A stretch of 64,000 bases of DNA. Origin: Strongylocentrotus droebachiensis (lineage: Eukaryota > Echinodermata > Echinoidea > Camarodonta > Strongylocentrotidae). The notes below the pieces were generated by a model. The model searched no databases and had not been told where the DNA came from. It saw nothing but the letters and a program-made list of their open reading frames with translations. Both the position numbers and the translations under genes were made by a program. Positions 25,626-37,800 of this stretch are shown in pieces. Position 1 is the stretch's first letter, and each line of letters starts with the position of its first letter. The stretch covers positions 496,001-560,000 of the forward strand of contig JAVYIG010000319.1 in assembly GCA_035222895.1 (NCBI GenBank), written 5' to 3'.

Positions 25626-26139
25626 GCGAACGTTGCGATTTTGGATTCGCCAACTTTTCTGACAAATGTTGGCGAAAATCAGGCTTCCTCCTGCGACATT
25701 TTAGCGACTTTTAGCAATGTTCAGCGACAATTAGCAACATTTGAGCGAATGTTTGCGAAGGCAATTGGCGACTAATAGCGACTGTTCTTGCGAAAAGTTA
25801 AAAACTATTTGCCAATCCTTTGCCACTATTTGTGAATGTTTGGGACCTTTTGCTAACTCCTGGTACTCAATGGGTCGATTTTATATAGGAACCATATGGT
25901 AACGTGGTCGCTATAGCATTGACGAATGCAAAAGAACTTCAGCGACACCGTCTTACAACCGTTTGCAAAGGCTTACGACTGTTTCGCAATAAATTCGCAA
26001 AAGAGCGACAAGAAAAACTGCGAACTTTCTTGCAACCTTTTACAAACCTCTTGCAACCTTTTACGAACCCTGGCAAAACCTCAAATTCGCTACTTTCTCA
26101 AGCATTCGCTGCTCGGCCGAGATACCCCCTTTTACCGAT
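25626..26139 (-). repeat. GCGA/TTGC short-motif repeat, copy 2 (inverted)
   Basis: Inverted relative to 22938-23462 over its body (GCCAACTTTTCTGACAAATG, CAATTAGCAACATTTGAGCG, CTAACTCCTGGTACTCAATG). The terminal motif AAGCATTC...GAGATACCCCCTTTTA, however, occurs in the same orientation at the right of both copies, so the element itself probably has inverted ends. No coding capacity. Confidence 0.6.
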
Positions 26140-26338
26140 TCATCCAATTTGAAGAGCCTATACCCATAGTGATTGCAACTTTACTAAATTCATATCTTTC
26201 TATTGTTTGTCCGTTTTCATTCAAACTTTTACCAGTACGCTTTTTCTGATTGTTCTCCTTTCTTTTAGAGTAGTTTTCGATAATAAGGTGGGATTTCCCT
26301 TTATCTTTATTATCATTACGAACATGTTGTTGCATGTG

Positions 26339-26877
26339 TTAAAGGTACTATGTCCCATTTGCAGGCCAAAAAAATGAAAAAGTTAAATTCCAACTGCATT
26401 TGAAAGATAATACTAATTTAGAACTTCCCTAAAAAAGGTGGGGATTGAAAATGTCTTCAAGTGGGAAAATAACGACTATTAGTTGTCAAATCGACTTTAG
26501 GGCTATAGAGCCCAAAAGTAATAGTCTTGATTTTCAGACAATTGTACCGAATGGTCATACGTTTTATGCTGCGCAAAGATTCAATCAGTTAATCTTGGCC
26601 ATCACAAGAAGTGGGTTATTGATGTAGACAAATGCTCATGTACCCTTTACATCTCTTTCCATGTATGTTATTACCAAAGAAGAAAAAAAGCCAGTCAGTC
26701 ACTCAATAGTGTCTGACAGTGAAGTCTAGCAAGTAAACGGGTTTCCTTGCATAATTTGAATATGAGGACACTGCTAACGTTTAAATTTCACAGATAGGAC
26801 ATACATGACATATTTATAATTCCTGCAAAGTTCTACATAATTTGAGGTTGGCTGCAAAAGGGACATAGTACCTTTAA
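26339..26877 (+). mobile_element. TTAA-flanked foldback element, family A, copy 2
   Basis: 539 bp with TTAA at 26339-26342 and 26874-26877 and inverted ends AGGTACTATGTCCC / GGGACATAGTACCT. Inverted relative to the copy at 2552-3089. Both copies contain a 60-61-residue open frame that is slightly different in each and has no recognisable domain, so it is treated as incidental. Confidence 0.78.
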
Positions 26878-27726
26878 GGCGTCTGGTATGAATGGAAATG
26901 CACTATTAGCAGGAGTTCAAGGTCACATATTTCTGGCTAGACAATGAAATGACACAACGGATTAGAGATATGGCACAACACGCAAATTGGCAACCCATTT
27001 AATGAGTCTGTGTACGTGTGTGTACGATTATATGACACGGAATGGGAGGGCGACATAATTTATATGACAAATATCGAAAACGATGAATTCAAGAATTAAA
27101 GTGACACTTGCGACGTGACCCCGGCTGAACAATGTTTAAAGGGAAGATTGACTTCTGGTAATAAAGCATTATAATTTTGAGGGCTTTCTCAGTCTTTATT
27201 CATAGTAGCAATGTCCCCTGAAATGGACAACTCTGCAATACCCTCATATCACCATGATGACCAGAAACAGCTGATAACTTTTGGATCGAAATCTCATGCC
27301 ACAGGTTTTTGTAGTCCAATAATTCATACTCCTGTGACAATGCGTGTAATTGTCAAAATTGAGTCAATCCATTTTCATTTTCATCATGCCAAAACCTTCA
27401 AGTATACATCCGTTTTATGTACTACACAACCACAATCAACCTTCTCCAATTCCTTCAGTTTGTGTCACATTTTAATCACACTTGATCAGAGCCACTTTAT
27501 CTGTAGTAAATAATTAATATGTGCAATACATACAAAAGTCATCGTGAAGTTTTATTTGACCAGAAACGTTAGAAATCAGATTGACTGAGGGGAGTGGGGT
27601 CGGTCGTAGGAGGCGCCATATTCTTTGTAGAGCATTCCAGCCAGGCGCCTTTTCAGAGGCGCACAAGTCACAGTGCTCACACACCACTATGAATCTCGCA
27701 TTCCACTCGGAACCCATTTCAATATG
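26878..27726. other. Intron sequence with a possible TTAA element left end
   Basis: GTTTAAAGGGAAGATTGACTTC near 27133 resembles the left ends of the TTAA families, but no right end was found. The 100-residue frame at 27211-27513 has no domain features. Confidence 0.4.
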
Positions 27727-28016
27727 TTAAAGGATAGTTGAGTTCTATTTTCAGACCGCAAGTGCCTTCAAAGTGCATGCTTGTTGCTCTTTTTCTTGTG
27801 TATGACATTTCTAGTGCCCTTTTGGGACCTAAAGTTGCTAAGAAGGTAATTTTAGACCCCAAACTGTGTGAAATTTAGCCAATATTTTGATCAAACAAGG
27901 ATGATATTTTCATTTAAATTGTATGTTCTTTCAAATTTGAGACTCAGCTTTTCATTATCTCACAACAAATTATTTTGTGTAGCGCCCTCTGCAACAGAAC
28001 TCAACTAACCCTTTAA
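27727..28016 (+). mobile_element. TTAA-flanked foldback element, family E
   Basis: 290 bp with TTAA at 27727-27730 and 28013-28016 and inverted ends AGGATAGTTGAGTTCT / AGAACTCAACTAACCCT. The TTGAGTTCT core is shared with the ends of family D, so D and E may be cross-mobilised by the same transposase. Non-coding. Confidence 0.75.
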
Positions 28017-28074
28017 CACCTCGACGGAGAGAAGCAATGTAGATGAAAGGTATCGCTTAAAGGACGTATATAAG

Positions 28075-28146
28075 TGCTACGCCGGGTATCGAACCCATTT
28101 CCCTTGCATATCCAGTCGAGTGTTTAAACCACTCGTCTACATCTCT
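28075..28146 (-). mobile_element. tRNA-like SINE head or tRNA pseudogene
   Basis: On the minus strand GACGAGTGGTTTAAACAC (A-box-like) is followed by a perfect-looking B box GGTTCGATACCC. A closed acceptor stem cannot be formed from the flanks, so a functional tRNA is unlikely; a tRNA-derived SINE or pseudo-tRNA fits better. Confidence 0.5.
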
Positions 28147-28573
28147 AAATAATTTCTGGTTACATTTTTTACATACATTTTGGTTTGTAAAATCCAACGA
28201 GAGAAAATTGCTTCGTACGATATCCAGATTTTCTGCATTTGGCTTGAATGTGCAGGGTGACATTCCTCAGTTCTTATTCATAAACACCAACCGATGTCTG
28301 GAGCGTGCTCTCATAAATCAAAACCATCCGATAAGATGATAATAAAAACCACCTTGCTTTGATCTTTGGCACGTGCTTTTATCTTTGTTAAAAAGATCAA
28401 CTCTATGAACTACCGAAATATGTCACAGTCATTCCTGTCGGCAAAGGAGCCACCCGGTTCCAGTCAGTAGGCGGAATGGATTAAATACGGATGTGTCCAT
28501 ATGTGAGGTGCATGTTTTTGCGAGGATGACCCGACATAGCAACCACTTTCGCGTGGGTTTTTATGACTTTAAT

Positions 28574-28685
28574 AGGGTCTTTTAGATTTGCGTGGACTGA
28601 TACGTGTGACGTCCATTCAAGACTGCATTAAGAGGACGTCGACCGAAGCAATCCACATTGTCTTCGTGCAAATCTAAAAGTCCCT
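28574..28685. mobile_element. Foldback element family R, copy 1
   Basis: The ends CTTTTAGATTTGCGTGGACT and the inverse of GTGCAAATCTAAAAG pair. CGTGGACTGATACGTGTGAC is nearly identical to the arm of the element at 50712-50856. About 110 bp, no coding potential. Confidence 0.6.
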
Positions 28686-28991
28686 AAAATGTCCTCTTCT
28701 CTCGCACTGATGTTATAGGGAGGTAGCCCCCTCGATAAATAGCCCCCTCGATAAATGGACCCACTTGAAAGTTAAAGCCGCTGAGGCTCTGACTGCAGCG
28801 TGAATACAATGCTTCAGGCTTTTATTTCCCCTTGGGCAAATTCTCGTTGCCCCCATTTTACTGCCATATTATGAGCTTCTCGAATGAATGAATAAACGAA
28901 TGCCGAATGTGTTAATAAAAATGTCTGTATTTACATGAAAATTCATTTTCACAATTCCTTCGGTTTTTTTTTCTTTTTGTCTCCTGCCCAG

Positions 28992-29128
28992 GCGTTTTGC
29001 CGAGAGACTGTAAAGACGTACAGCAGAGAGGCTCGACGTCGAGTGGAACGTACACGATTCAACCTGATCATAACGGCTGGCCTTTCCAAGTCTACTGTGA
29101 TATGGAGACTGATGGCGGTGGTTGGACG
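28992..29128 (+). CDS. FReD gene, exon encoding the start of the fibrinogen-like domain
   Basis: The acceptor is ctcctgcccag| and the donor ACG|GTGAGT. The exon completes a Gly codon and then reads [20 protein letters not shown], followed by a [13 protein letters not shown] segment. This is the hallmark beginning of a fibrinogen C-terminal domain: the first two cysteines, the S-G-Y/T-I motif and GGGWT. The exon ends in phase 0. FReD proteins of invertebrates are secreted recognition lectins or matrix components that bind acetylated sugars or protein partners; which applies here cannot be read from the sequence. The family call is secure. Confidence 0.93.
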
Positions 29129-30506
29129 GTGAGTGCGTGAAGATACTCAAATTCCAAAGGGGAAATTTCTATTTTTTATTGCCTTTCTTTTCTTTTCCTT
29201 TTCTTTCTTTTCCTTTCTTTTCCCCTCCTTTTTCTTTTCCTTACCTTAACTTACCCTTCCTTTCATTTCCTTTGCTTTCCTCTCTTTTTCTTTCCCTTTC
29301 CTTTTATTTAATTTCCTTTCCCTTCGTTTCGTTTTGTTTCGTTCCCTTTCGTTTCTTTTCGTTTCGTTCCCTTTCGTTTCCTTTCTTTTCTTCTCCTTTC
29401 CTTTCCTTTCCTTTAAATTCACTTCATTCCTTTCACTTCCATCTCATTTTTGCTAAAGTTTTGTTTGAGTGAATTTAGATATACTTTAAACTGATTCAGT
29501 AACACAACATTTGCACAAATGATTATTGTTGGGATATCTTTAGATTATATGACAGGGCTGATGGGTAGGTATAAATTAATACAAATTATCAAAGTATACC
29601 TAATAACGATTTTACAGATATAACAAGTTGACTTTCAACATTCTTTCATTTTATATTTGTGCTGTTATCATCACCCATGTTCTGAATGAAATACTCAAAT
29701 AATACATTTACCTTGTCACGGTTTTCTTTCAAGAGAATAGAAATAAAGCATTTCTTTTAATTATGTTTTTATTGTTATAACACAAAGAGAGTAATGAAGT
29801 TCTTACAGCTGAACAAATACATTTTAGAAGATTTCTAGCTAAATGATAAAAGAAAGAGGAAAAAAAAGATCTTTTGATATATATAATTATGTCGCTCTCG
29901 AACATACGACAAAGAAATCTTCATCATACAGTAGCTTATCTGTCACTTTGACTATCTTGAGAATTTTGAACGGTAGATGGGGCTGTTGAGAATAATGTAA
30001 ATTCAAACACAGGATCACATGTTACGTCGTGGGCCTACTCGGAGAGGCCTAGCCTATATCAATTTATTTGGTAATTTAAATAAGATCCTAGTTGGATACG
30101 GGCATAATAATGACGGCAATTATTACATCTTTCGTTGTTGTTGTTGTTGTTGTTGAATTTAATGGCGTTCTCCATTGGCGTTCGACGATTTTCGTGTGTG
30201 CATAATAATTATTCACTTAATAAGTCCATGATTATGCAAAAGGGGCAAAATTTCTTGACACTATTTGACAAGCAAGCAACAACAAAAAAGGAAATGCGAT
30301 ACCAGTTTGGTCGAATTTAAATGACAGGGACACTATTACAATATCGGGGGAGGGGGTGGCACATTTTTCTGTTGTTTACTTACTGGGTTCTATAAAAGGT
30401 GCACGGGATTCTTGTGCCCAAATCATCCACCTATGTTATGACAAACAATTATAAATTCAGTGAGCCAACCAACCAATCGTGACATTCCTCCTTCATTTAT
30501 TCACAG
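29129..30506. other. FReD intron 2 with a CT-rich pentanucleotide tract
   Basis: About 260 bases of TTTCC/TTTCT-type repeat at 29165-29425, then AT-rich sequence and (TTG)n at 30135-30155. A strong acceptor closes the intron at 30506. Confidence 0.75.
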
Positions 30507-30768
30507 GTCTTTCAGCGCCGTTCGAATGGCTCCGAACAGTTCCGACGCGGCTGGGCCAGCTATCGGCGGGGCTTCGGCTCGCCCCAAGGCGAGTTCTGGC
30601 TCGGTCTCGATCGGCTTCACCGACTCACCTACCAAGACGAGTACGAACTTCGGGTCGATATGTCCGACTTCGACAACATCGCAGTGTATGCTGGGTACAC
30701 GTGGTTTAGGGTTGACGATACGGCGTCGAACTACAGGCTACATGTTGGCGAATACCATGGAATCGCAG
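30507..30768 (+). CDS. FReD gene, exon encoding the central fibrinogen-like domain
   Basis: The acceptor is ttattcacag| and the donor GCAG|GTGAGT. Translation begins VFQRRSNGSEQFRRGWASYR, then GFGSPQGEFWLGLDRLHRLT, then a YELRVDMSDFDN segment and ends HVGEYHGIAG. These match the conserved core of the fold: W-x-V-x-Q-R-R, the F-x-R-x-W-x-x-Y-x-x-G-F-G block, G-E-F-W-L-G-L-D and the L-R-V-D-M strand. It starts in phase 0 and ends in phase 1, matching its neighbours. One N-x-S sequon (NGS) is present. No frameshift or stop is seen. Confidence 0.95.
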
Positions 30769-31306
30769 GTGAGTCTAACAAAAATATGGGAACGGGAAAA
30801 ATGTGGAGCTGTTGAGATGATTTAACATTAAACAAATGAATACTTAGAAGAAACAAATTAGTGGGTTCTCATGAGGATTTTGGTGCTATTCGCTATTCGG
30901 GTGTTTACTAGCTACAACAGATGTTGTTAGTCACCCAAAGTGGACTTAAATTAATAATAATAATAATAATAGCTCACAGTTATAATGCGCCTAATACTTT
31001 GTTTCTAGGCGCCGAACATAATTATGATTACCCCGGTCATCGGATTCAGGCTTACCTGCAACACAATGTATGCACATTTTCGACTCCCTGGGGAGTATTC
31101 CAGCCAGTCGCGATTTTACAACGGGTCGTTTAAAATGCACTTCGCCCTCCACCAATCGCCCTATTGGAAAGTAAAATAAAATAACCTTCCCTAACCCTGG
31201 AGACAAAAGGGGAAAAAAGCGTTATTCCCTGCTATACTTCGATTTTTATAATATCAATCATCTTTTTAACGAGTTTAATGTTTTACTCTTTTCTTTTCAC
31301 GTCCAG
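30769..31306. other. FReD intron 3 containing a minus-strand SINE
   Basis: From 30952 an (AAT)n tail is followed by AGCTCACAGTTATAATGCGC and about 180 bp of unique-looking SINE body to roughly 31135. On the minus strand the tail reads GGCGCATTATAAC then (ATT)n, as in other SINEs and the LINE at 50.2 kb. The remainder is ordinary intron. Confidence 0.55.
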
Positions 31307-31566
31307 GTGATGCATTGTCCTACCACGATGGACAAGAGTTTAGTACGAAAGACCGCGATCATGATTCGAACAATACGAGCCACTGCGCCAGGGTCTCCGG
31401 CGAAGGGGGATGGTGGTTTAACCAGTGTCTTGAGACCAATCCAAATGGTCTCTACCTTGGCGGCCACACGGAACGGTCACGAGAGGGCGTCGTATGGACA
31501 GCATGGAAAGGAGCCAATTACTCGTTGAAGACGATACAACTGAAATTGCGCCCGGTTGCAGATTAG
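31307..31566 (+). CDS. FReD gene, terminal exon with calcium site and stop codon
   Basis: The acceptor is cacgtccag|, entering in phase 1 to complete Gly. The protein reads GDALSYHDGQEFSTKDRDHD, then CARVSGEGGWWFNQC, a NPNGLYLGG segment, and ends VWTAWKGANYSLKTIQLKLRP-VAD before TAG at 31564-31566. The D-x-D-x-D calcium-binding loop, the third and fourth conserved cysteines and the closing W-x-G-x-x-Y-S-L-K-x-x-x-x-K-x-R-P are all intact, so the domain should fold. Together with the preceding exons the FReD is about 220 residues, the normal size. AATAAA occurs at 31662 and again near 31950 as possible poly(A) signals. Confidence 0.95.
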
Positions 31567-33424
31567 CAGCATTCGCCATCAGTCATAGACCAGCGTAGAC
31601 AACGTTATATACCAGTCACACCGAGCCCGACTCCAGATCGACAAGAAAAAAGAGAAGAAGAAATAAAAAATAAAAAAGATAGATGATACGTTACCTCCAC
31701 TGAAATGGCTAAAAAACAACCGGTTTGGAGTCGGTTTTGGGGTGGGTTTGGTGATGATTGTGACCAAGGTAACACCTGCGACACCGGACACCGACAATAC
31801 ACCGAACGAAAGATTACAATACCCCCGAACGGCCACGGTTTTGTAGAGTATCAGCCGGTTTGCATGGAGTCGGTTTAGCGGTTTGTCAGGATATCGGTGT
31901 GACTACGGTTTTAGGGGGCGTGTGCCACCGAGATACCTCAAAAGTCATTAATAAATTATTGTGATTTGATGATTTGTCTACAGAAGTCACTCCAAATTTA
32001 CGTTCAGGAAAACTATAGATGATAACATGTACATGATGATTGATATTGAGATTATTGATTCCAGATCGGTTAGTGAAGAACGGATATTATAATATCAAAC
32101 TTTAATATAACATGTAGGCCTTTGAAACCAATCCTTCTTTGGGAAAGTTATCACTTAAAAGTTTTGAAAGACGAATGAGTGACTTAAACAAATTCCGGCA
32201 ACATTTTTACTGGCACTATGTAAATATACACTTTTCGTCTGCACACCTGGGCATCCCTATGTCCCCACACACATGCACTTACACATCTGCAAGAATCTTC
32301 AGCAGTGAAGGAGGCAGATTATCTTGAAGAAGAAGAAGAAGAAACATTAATCGGTGTCCAGGTAAATTTGGTACATGGTTCAGTATGAAACAAAAACAAA
32401 ACAAACATGTTCAAGCGTCAGATGAGATGCAAATGTTAAACCAGTATGAGGCTAATTTTTAACAGGCATGGGTTTAAATTTGAAACGTCGGGGAAAGAGT
32501 AGTCCCAGAGACATGTGCACAGAGTTAAGCCAACTCGCTTCCCGTCTGACACAATAACATTATTGCAATTGAGGTGGCTAAAATGTATGCATAAATGGCA
32601 TTGGAACTATCTCAGGCTTCTTTAACGACCGCAGCCAGTAATACATATTTTTGGCGAGATAATTGGAATATAATTTTGAGACGATGGATGCGAAAAAGCA
32701 CGGGCAAGAGAATTGATGATACCAGGGAGATGACATCCCTGATGATACTGAAAGAAAGCAAATGTTTTATTATCCGCTTTTGACTTGTGAGATAACTTGT
32801 ATATAATCTGTATGACATTTATGTATAATAGGCCCGAATTTCAACGTTTACGTAAACCGTAGGGCGTAATTTCTGACTCTTGCATTCATGTGTTATCCTA
32901 CGTAATGCTGTGTACATGAAACATAATTTTTAGATTAACTTATTGAATTTGAATATGCCAATTTTTATTAAACTGAATGCTATGTATATATATATCAAAT
33001 CATCACTTAGAATTATATTGGCAATGTTGTCATAGTGCCATTTTGTTAATGTTTATTGTCCTTCATTCTCGGCATGTACAGGAGTGGTAGCGCAATGTTT
33101 TAGGAGTCATATAAGGGTTTGTTTGTTTGTTTGTTTTTTTTTTTTTTTGGGGGGGGGGTAGAATCCGTATCTCTAAAGAGTGATTGAAACCACTACCTTG
33201 GAATAGATTCCACTCTCCTAAGGCTAATAAAAGAGTGGGTTTCCACTCTAACTTCTGCATTTATCGAATATTTTCTTGTAACACCTACGACACTTGTAAC
33301 TCTCTATAAGTATAAGCCACATAAATAATCTCCTTCTGCTACCTTGTATCATATCATTAGATAGATATATAGATATACCAAAGGTTTGAAGATTATTGAA
33401 CAGCGTGTTTCCAGTGCAAGACCA
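31567..33424. other. FReD 3' flank
   Basis: Possible poly(A) signals lie at 31662 and ~31950. 31725-31885 has short related words (GGTTTGGAGTCGGTTT; CATGGAGTCGGTTTAGCGGT). (GAA)n at 32326-32343 and a (GTTT)n/G-run at 33117-33160. No gene recognised. Confidence 0.45.
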
Positions 33425-33702
33425 GGGGAGTGTTTCACAAAAGACTAAGATCAACTTTAAGTCGGACTTAACTATGGCACGCCGTTCATGCCACTGTTTG
33501 CTCTCACCGTTACTGGCATTGGTCTCTCGAGGGACGTACACATCGTGGTCACAAATCTACACAATTTATATTGTTTGATAGATCATTATTAGAGAAAAGA
33601 TATTATCTAAATACCATAATGGTGAGAGCAACTCGTGACATGAACGGCCTGCCATAGTCAAGTCCAACTTAAAGTCGATCTTTGTTTTTTGGACCACTCC
33701 CC
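33425..33702. mobile_element. Foldback element with GGGGAGTGTTTCACAAAA end
   Basis: About 65-bp inverted arms: AACTTTAAGTCGGACTTAAC, CTATGGCACGCCGTTCATG on the left against CATGAACGGCCTGCCATAG, TCCAACTTAAAGTCGATC on the right, closing with CACTCCCC. 278 bp, non-coding. MITE-like. Confidence 0.7.
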
Positions 33703-34518
33703 AGATCTATACCGATGTTAAAGGGATTTATGGAGCTAAAAATCAAGACCAGAAATGGGTAATTTTGCAAAGCAGTTTTGTTGCAAGTTGCAAAGAGGAA
33801 TCCTTCCTTCCGAGCGACCGTGCAGAAAGGCGAAGAAGGCAATCAAAGGGTTAAAATGTATCAACTTTCATTTTTGTTCAATCTTTCACTCCACAGTACC
33901 TGTTTTCAAGCCATGGCGTATAACTATAAGCCAGTTCATAGTTGCAGTATGAGCATGAGCAGATAATGGTCATTGCAGACCAAATTGTGAAACACACGGA
34001 GACAAAATACTGGATACGTGCTTATGAAAGTTATGTAATCATTCATTTATGCACAAGCAGTGCACTAGTATTCTTTGAAAAGGGGAAATAAAGGCTATTT
34101 ATGTAGCACCTCCATCGCTGTAGGAGTGATTATTTCAAAATGTACAAAGTGGGACCTCTTCATGTTTTGAAGATCTGTTGATATTCTTGTTCATTTGGGA
34201 CATGTGCTAACCATGAACTGGTCTATTGTTTAAACGTGCTTCACTTATAAACATCGTTCCTTATAGTTCAATAAGATACTAAGAGATTCGTAAGCCTAGT
34301 TATATTCGCTTTTCTCATATATTAGTTTTTCTGTACGTCACTCCTATTAAACGTATAATAATTATGGTCAGGATATTAACTACATGATTAATATAATGAA
34401 TATATTTAATATGAATTAAAAACGGAAAAGGAAAAGGAAAGAATGAATGTGTCTAACCTTTCTCAGTTCGATTTACTGCTGCTTTTGTATAGAGGCTCCG
34501 TAGATGCCACTCAATGTT

Positions 34519-34818
34519 ATATGGGTGGTATTCTCGAAAGCGGACTAACTTTAGTCCATGGTTTAATTCACCGACTAAGTATGGAATGCCAAGTTTCCAT
34601 GTGAATATGTTTTTGAATAATTTAATCTGTCACTAAATTGAAATAAAATATAATAACATAATAAATAAACAACAATATAATTATGATATCATTATGTTAT
34701 CATGGTAATTTAGGGACATTTCAAATTATTCAAATATATATTCATATTAACGCTTGGCATTCCATACTTAATCGGTAGATTAAACCATGGACTAAAGTTA
34801 GTCCGCTTACGAGAATAT
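34519..34818. mobile_element. Foldback element with ~65-bp inverted arms
   Basis: The left arm (34527-34592) contains TATTCTCGAAAGCGGACTAA, CTTTAGTCCATGGTTTAAT and TATGGAATGCCAAG; the right arm (34753-34818) is its inverse with few mismatches. The centre is A/T-only. The LINE tail begins about 5 bases to the right, so the LINE appears to have inserted at the edge of this element or vice versa. Confidence 0.75.
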
Positions 34819-34823
34819 AGGAA

Positions 34824-37800
34824 TTGTTTGTTTGTTTGTTTGTTTGTTTGCTTTTATTTCTGCGTTCAAAATAATACAATACATAATATAAAATGTGTTT
34901 ACAAAGATAATATACAAAACAATTCATAAGATAAACAATATAGTCATGATACATAATGAATACAAAATAAGGAAGTGAGCTTAATTTTTTTTTTTGTAGA
35001 TATATATCCATATATACGCATATATACCCACATATACATATATACATATACACAGCACATGCATACATACATACATACACATACACATATACACCTATAG
35101 ATACTCTCACATATAATATAATATAATATAACACATATAATATAATATATAATCTAATCAATGAACGCAGGAGACCGCCATCGTGAGCGGTAAGGCTTGA
35201 AATTGATGGCGGCCTCATAAAAAGATTCGTGACTGAAATTGATATTTACTGGTCAAGTGGGTGCATTGCAGGTGCAGGTGCTGGTGCTGTATGTAGCAGT
35301 TGAGTAAAATGAGGATATTGAATGACGAATGTGAATATTTATGTGAATATATTAATTTAGAGTATGGGATTCATACGATTGAATGATAGTTTTTTTTAGA
35401 GTGGCTTTCAAGGAGTATATGGTCGAACAAGATTTAATATTGTCTGAAAGATTATTCCAGATGTCTGGACCATGATGACGAATTGATTTAGAGGCAATTA
35501 ACAGTCTTGGGTTTGTGAGATGAAAGTTTCCGGATATGCGAGTTGGGTAGGTATGGACAGAGCTATTGAACTTAAACATGTCATCAAAAGACGAAGGGAG
35601 CAGATTATTAATATACTTAAACATAATGATAGCTATTTGAATAGTATATAAGTCGGCAATTTTTAGTGCTTTTTGTTTAAAAAATAAAGGATCGGTGTGG
35701 GCCAAGTAGTGCGAACCTGTACAAATGCGAATTGCTCTCTTTTGTAGTTTAAAAATAGGAGACAGCTTTGTAGAACCACAACTAGCCCAAACAACGTTAC
35801 AGTAGGTTATATATGGGAGTACTAACGAATTATACAATAAAAATAAAGTTTTATGAGGTAAAATAAATCTTAACTTGGAAATTATTCCAATACTTTTTGA
35901 GATACTTATTATGATATGGTGCAGATGTTCATTCCAAGATAAAGTTTGATCTATGATAACACCTAAAAATCTAGAGTGAGTTTTCTGCTCTAATGGCATG
36001 CCGTCAATCTGTAAGTGAATTGGAGTATCAGTAATATGAGAATGGTGTTTAAAATAGATGAAGTGGGTCTTTTTTGTGTTCAAAGATAATTTGTTAGCTT
36101 TAAACCATTGTGATACTTTGTCTATTTCATGATTTAATATGTTGTTTAAGGAAGTGAGATTTTTATGAGAAAAAAAGATATTTGTGTCGTCGGCGAATAA
36201 TACAAAAGATAAAATGGAGGAAGTATTAATAATGTCATTGACATATAGCAGAAATAACAGTGGGCCTAGAATGGAGCCTTGAGGGACACCACATTGAACT
36301 AAAAGTGAATCAGAGTCATAACCATTAAATGTGACATATTGTCTTCGATTTCTTAAATAATCTTTAAACCAAAGGAGTGATTGACCTCGTATACCATAAT
36401 AATTAAGTTTTGAAAGTAAAATATCGTGATTAAGTGTATCGAATGCCTTACTGAGGTCACAAAATATACCAATGACATGTTCTTTGTTAGCTATGGCGTT
36501 TGTAATTTTATCATAAATTTGGATTAAAGCCAGGTTTGTTGAGTAATTTTTTCTGAAGCCATATTGATTAGAAGTTAGCAAATTGTGTTTGTTGATAAAT
36601 TCATAGAGTCTATTATATACTATTTTTTCAAAAATTTTGGATATACTTGGGAGTAGAGATATGGGGCGATAATTCGTAATTTCATGAGGATTGTCTTTTT
36701 TGAAAATTGGATTGATTTTGGCGATTTTGAATAAGTCCGGAAAAACACCTTGTGATAATGATTTATTGAAAATGTGACTAAGAGGGTTAGCAAGTGGGTG
36801 GATTATTTCTTTTAAAAGAGACACACTAATTCTATCATGCCCGTGAGATTTGGAGTTGTTAAAAGAACGTGTAATATTGATAATTTCGGTGGGGTTCGTA
36901 GGGCTCAAGAACAGAGAATGTGGATTAGGTTGGGGGAGATAATCCGTGAAATGCGCATTTCGGCTATTAATCTTGCTTGCAAGTTCGGGTCCGATGTTTG
37001 TAAAAAATGAATTAAATGAGTTTGCATGAAGGGAAGAGTCAACTTTAGAACCATTTAAAGTCATATCATCAGTAGGTGGGGGATTTGCCTTAGTTCCCAT
37101 AACCTCTTTGATGACTTTCCATGTTGCATTAGTATTTGAACTGACGTCCTTTATTCTATTAGCATAATACATTTTACGTGATATACGAATTAATTTTGTC
37201 AACTTGTTGCGATATAACTTGTATGTTTTTGAATTGGCTTCAGTAGGATTGTGTAAATGTGATTTGTAAAGGCGATTACGTGTCTGTATTGATTTCAAAA
37301 AACCCTTTGTTATCCAAGGATGTTTGGGGGTTTTTCTATTATTTTTTACTTTACCTATGGGAATATTTTTTTCATAATAATGTTGTAATTTATTATTCAA
37401 GAGATTATATGATATGTTCGCGTTAGCTTCATTGTATACATCCTCCCATCCCTCAATTAATAAGTCTTGCTTCATTAATTCAATATTACGTTTAGATTCT
37501 TTTCGATATGTACGTTGGTTTAATGATTTGGGGCATGGTAGTTTTAATTCACAAGTTAAAAATATTGGTAAGTGGTCTGAAACTTCAGAGCATAGAATTC
37601 CTCCTATCATTTTGTTATTCATGTTGTTATGTACGTTGGAAAAAATGTTGTCAATTTGAGTTGATGAATGAGGGTTAATTCTGGTGGATTTATTGATGAA
37701 TGAATGGAAGCCGAATGAGTACATAAGTTTCATAAAATTGTTTGAGTTATTATTGACGACTGAGGGTAAGAAATTGATATTAAAATCTCCAAGAATAAAA

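Noticed and set aside
28075-28146. A functional tRNA gene on the minus strand
   Set aside because: The B box is good, but the acceptor stem and anticodon arm cannot be formed convincingly; kept as a tRNA-like SINE or pseudo-tRNA.
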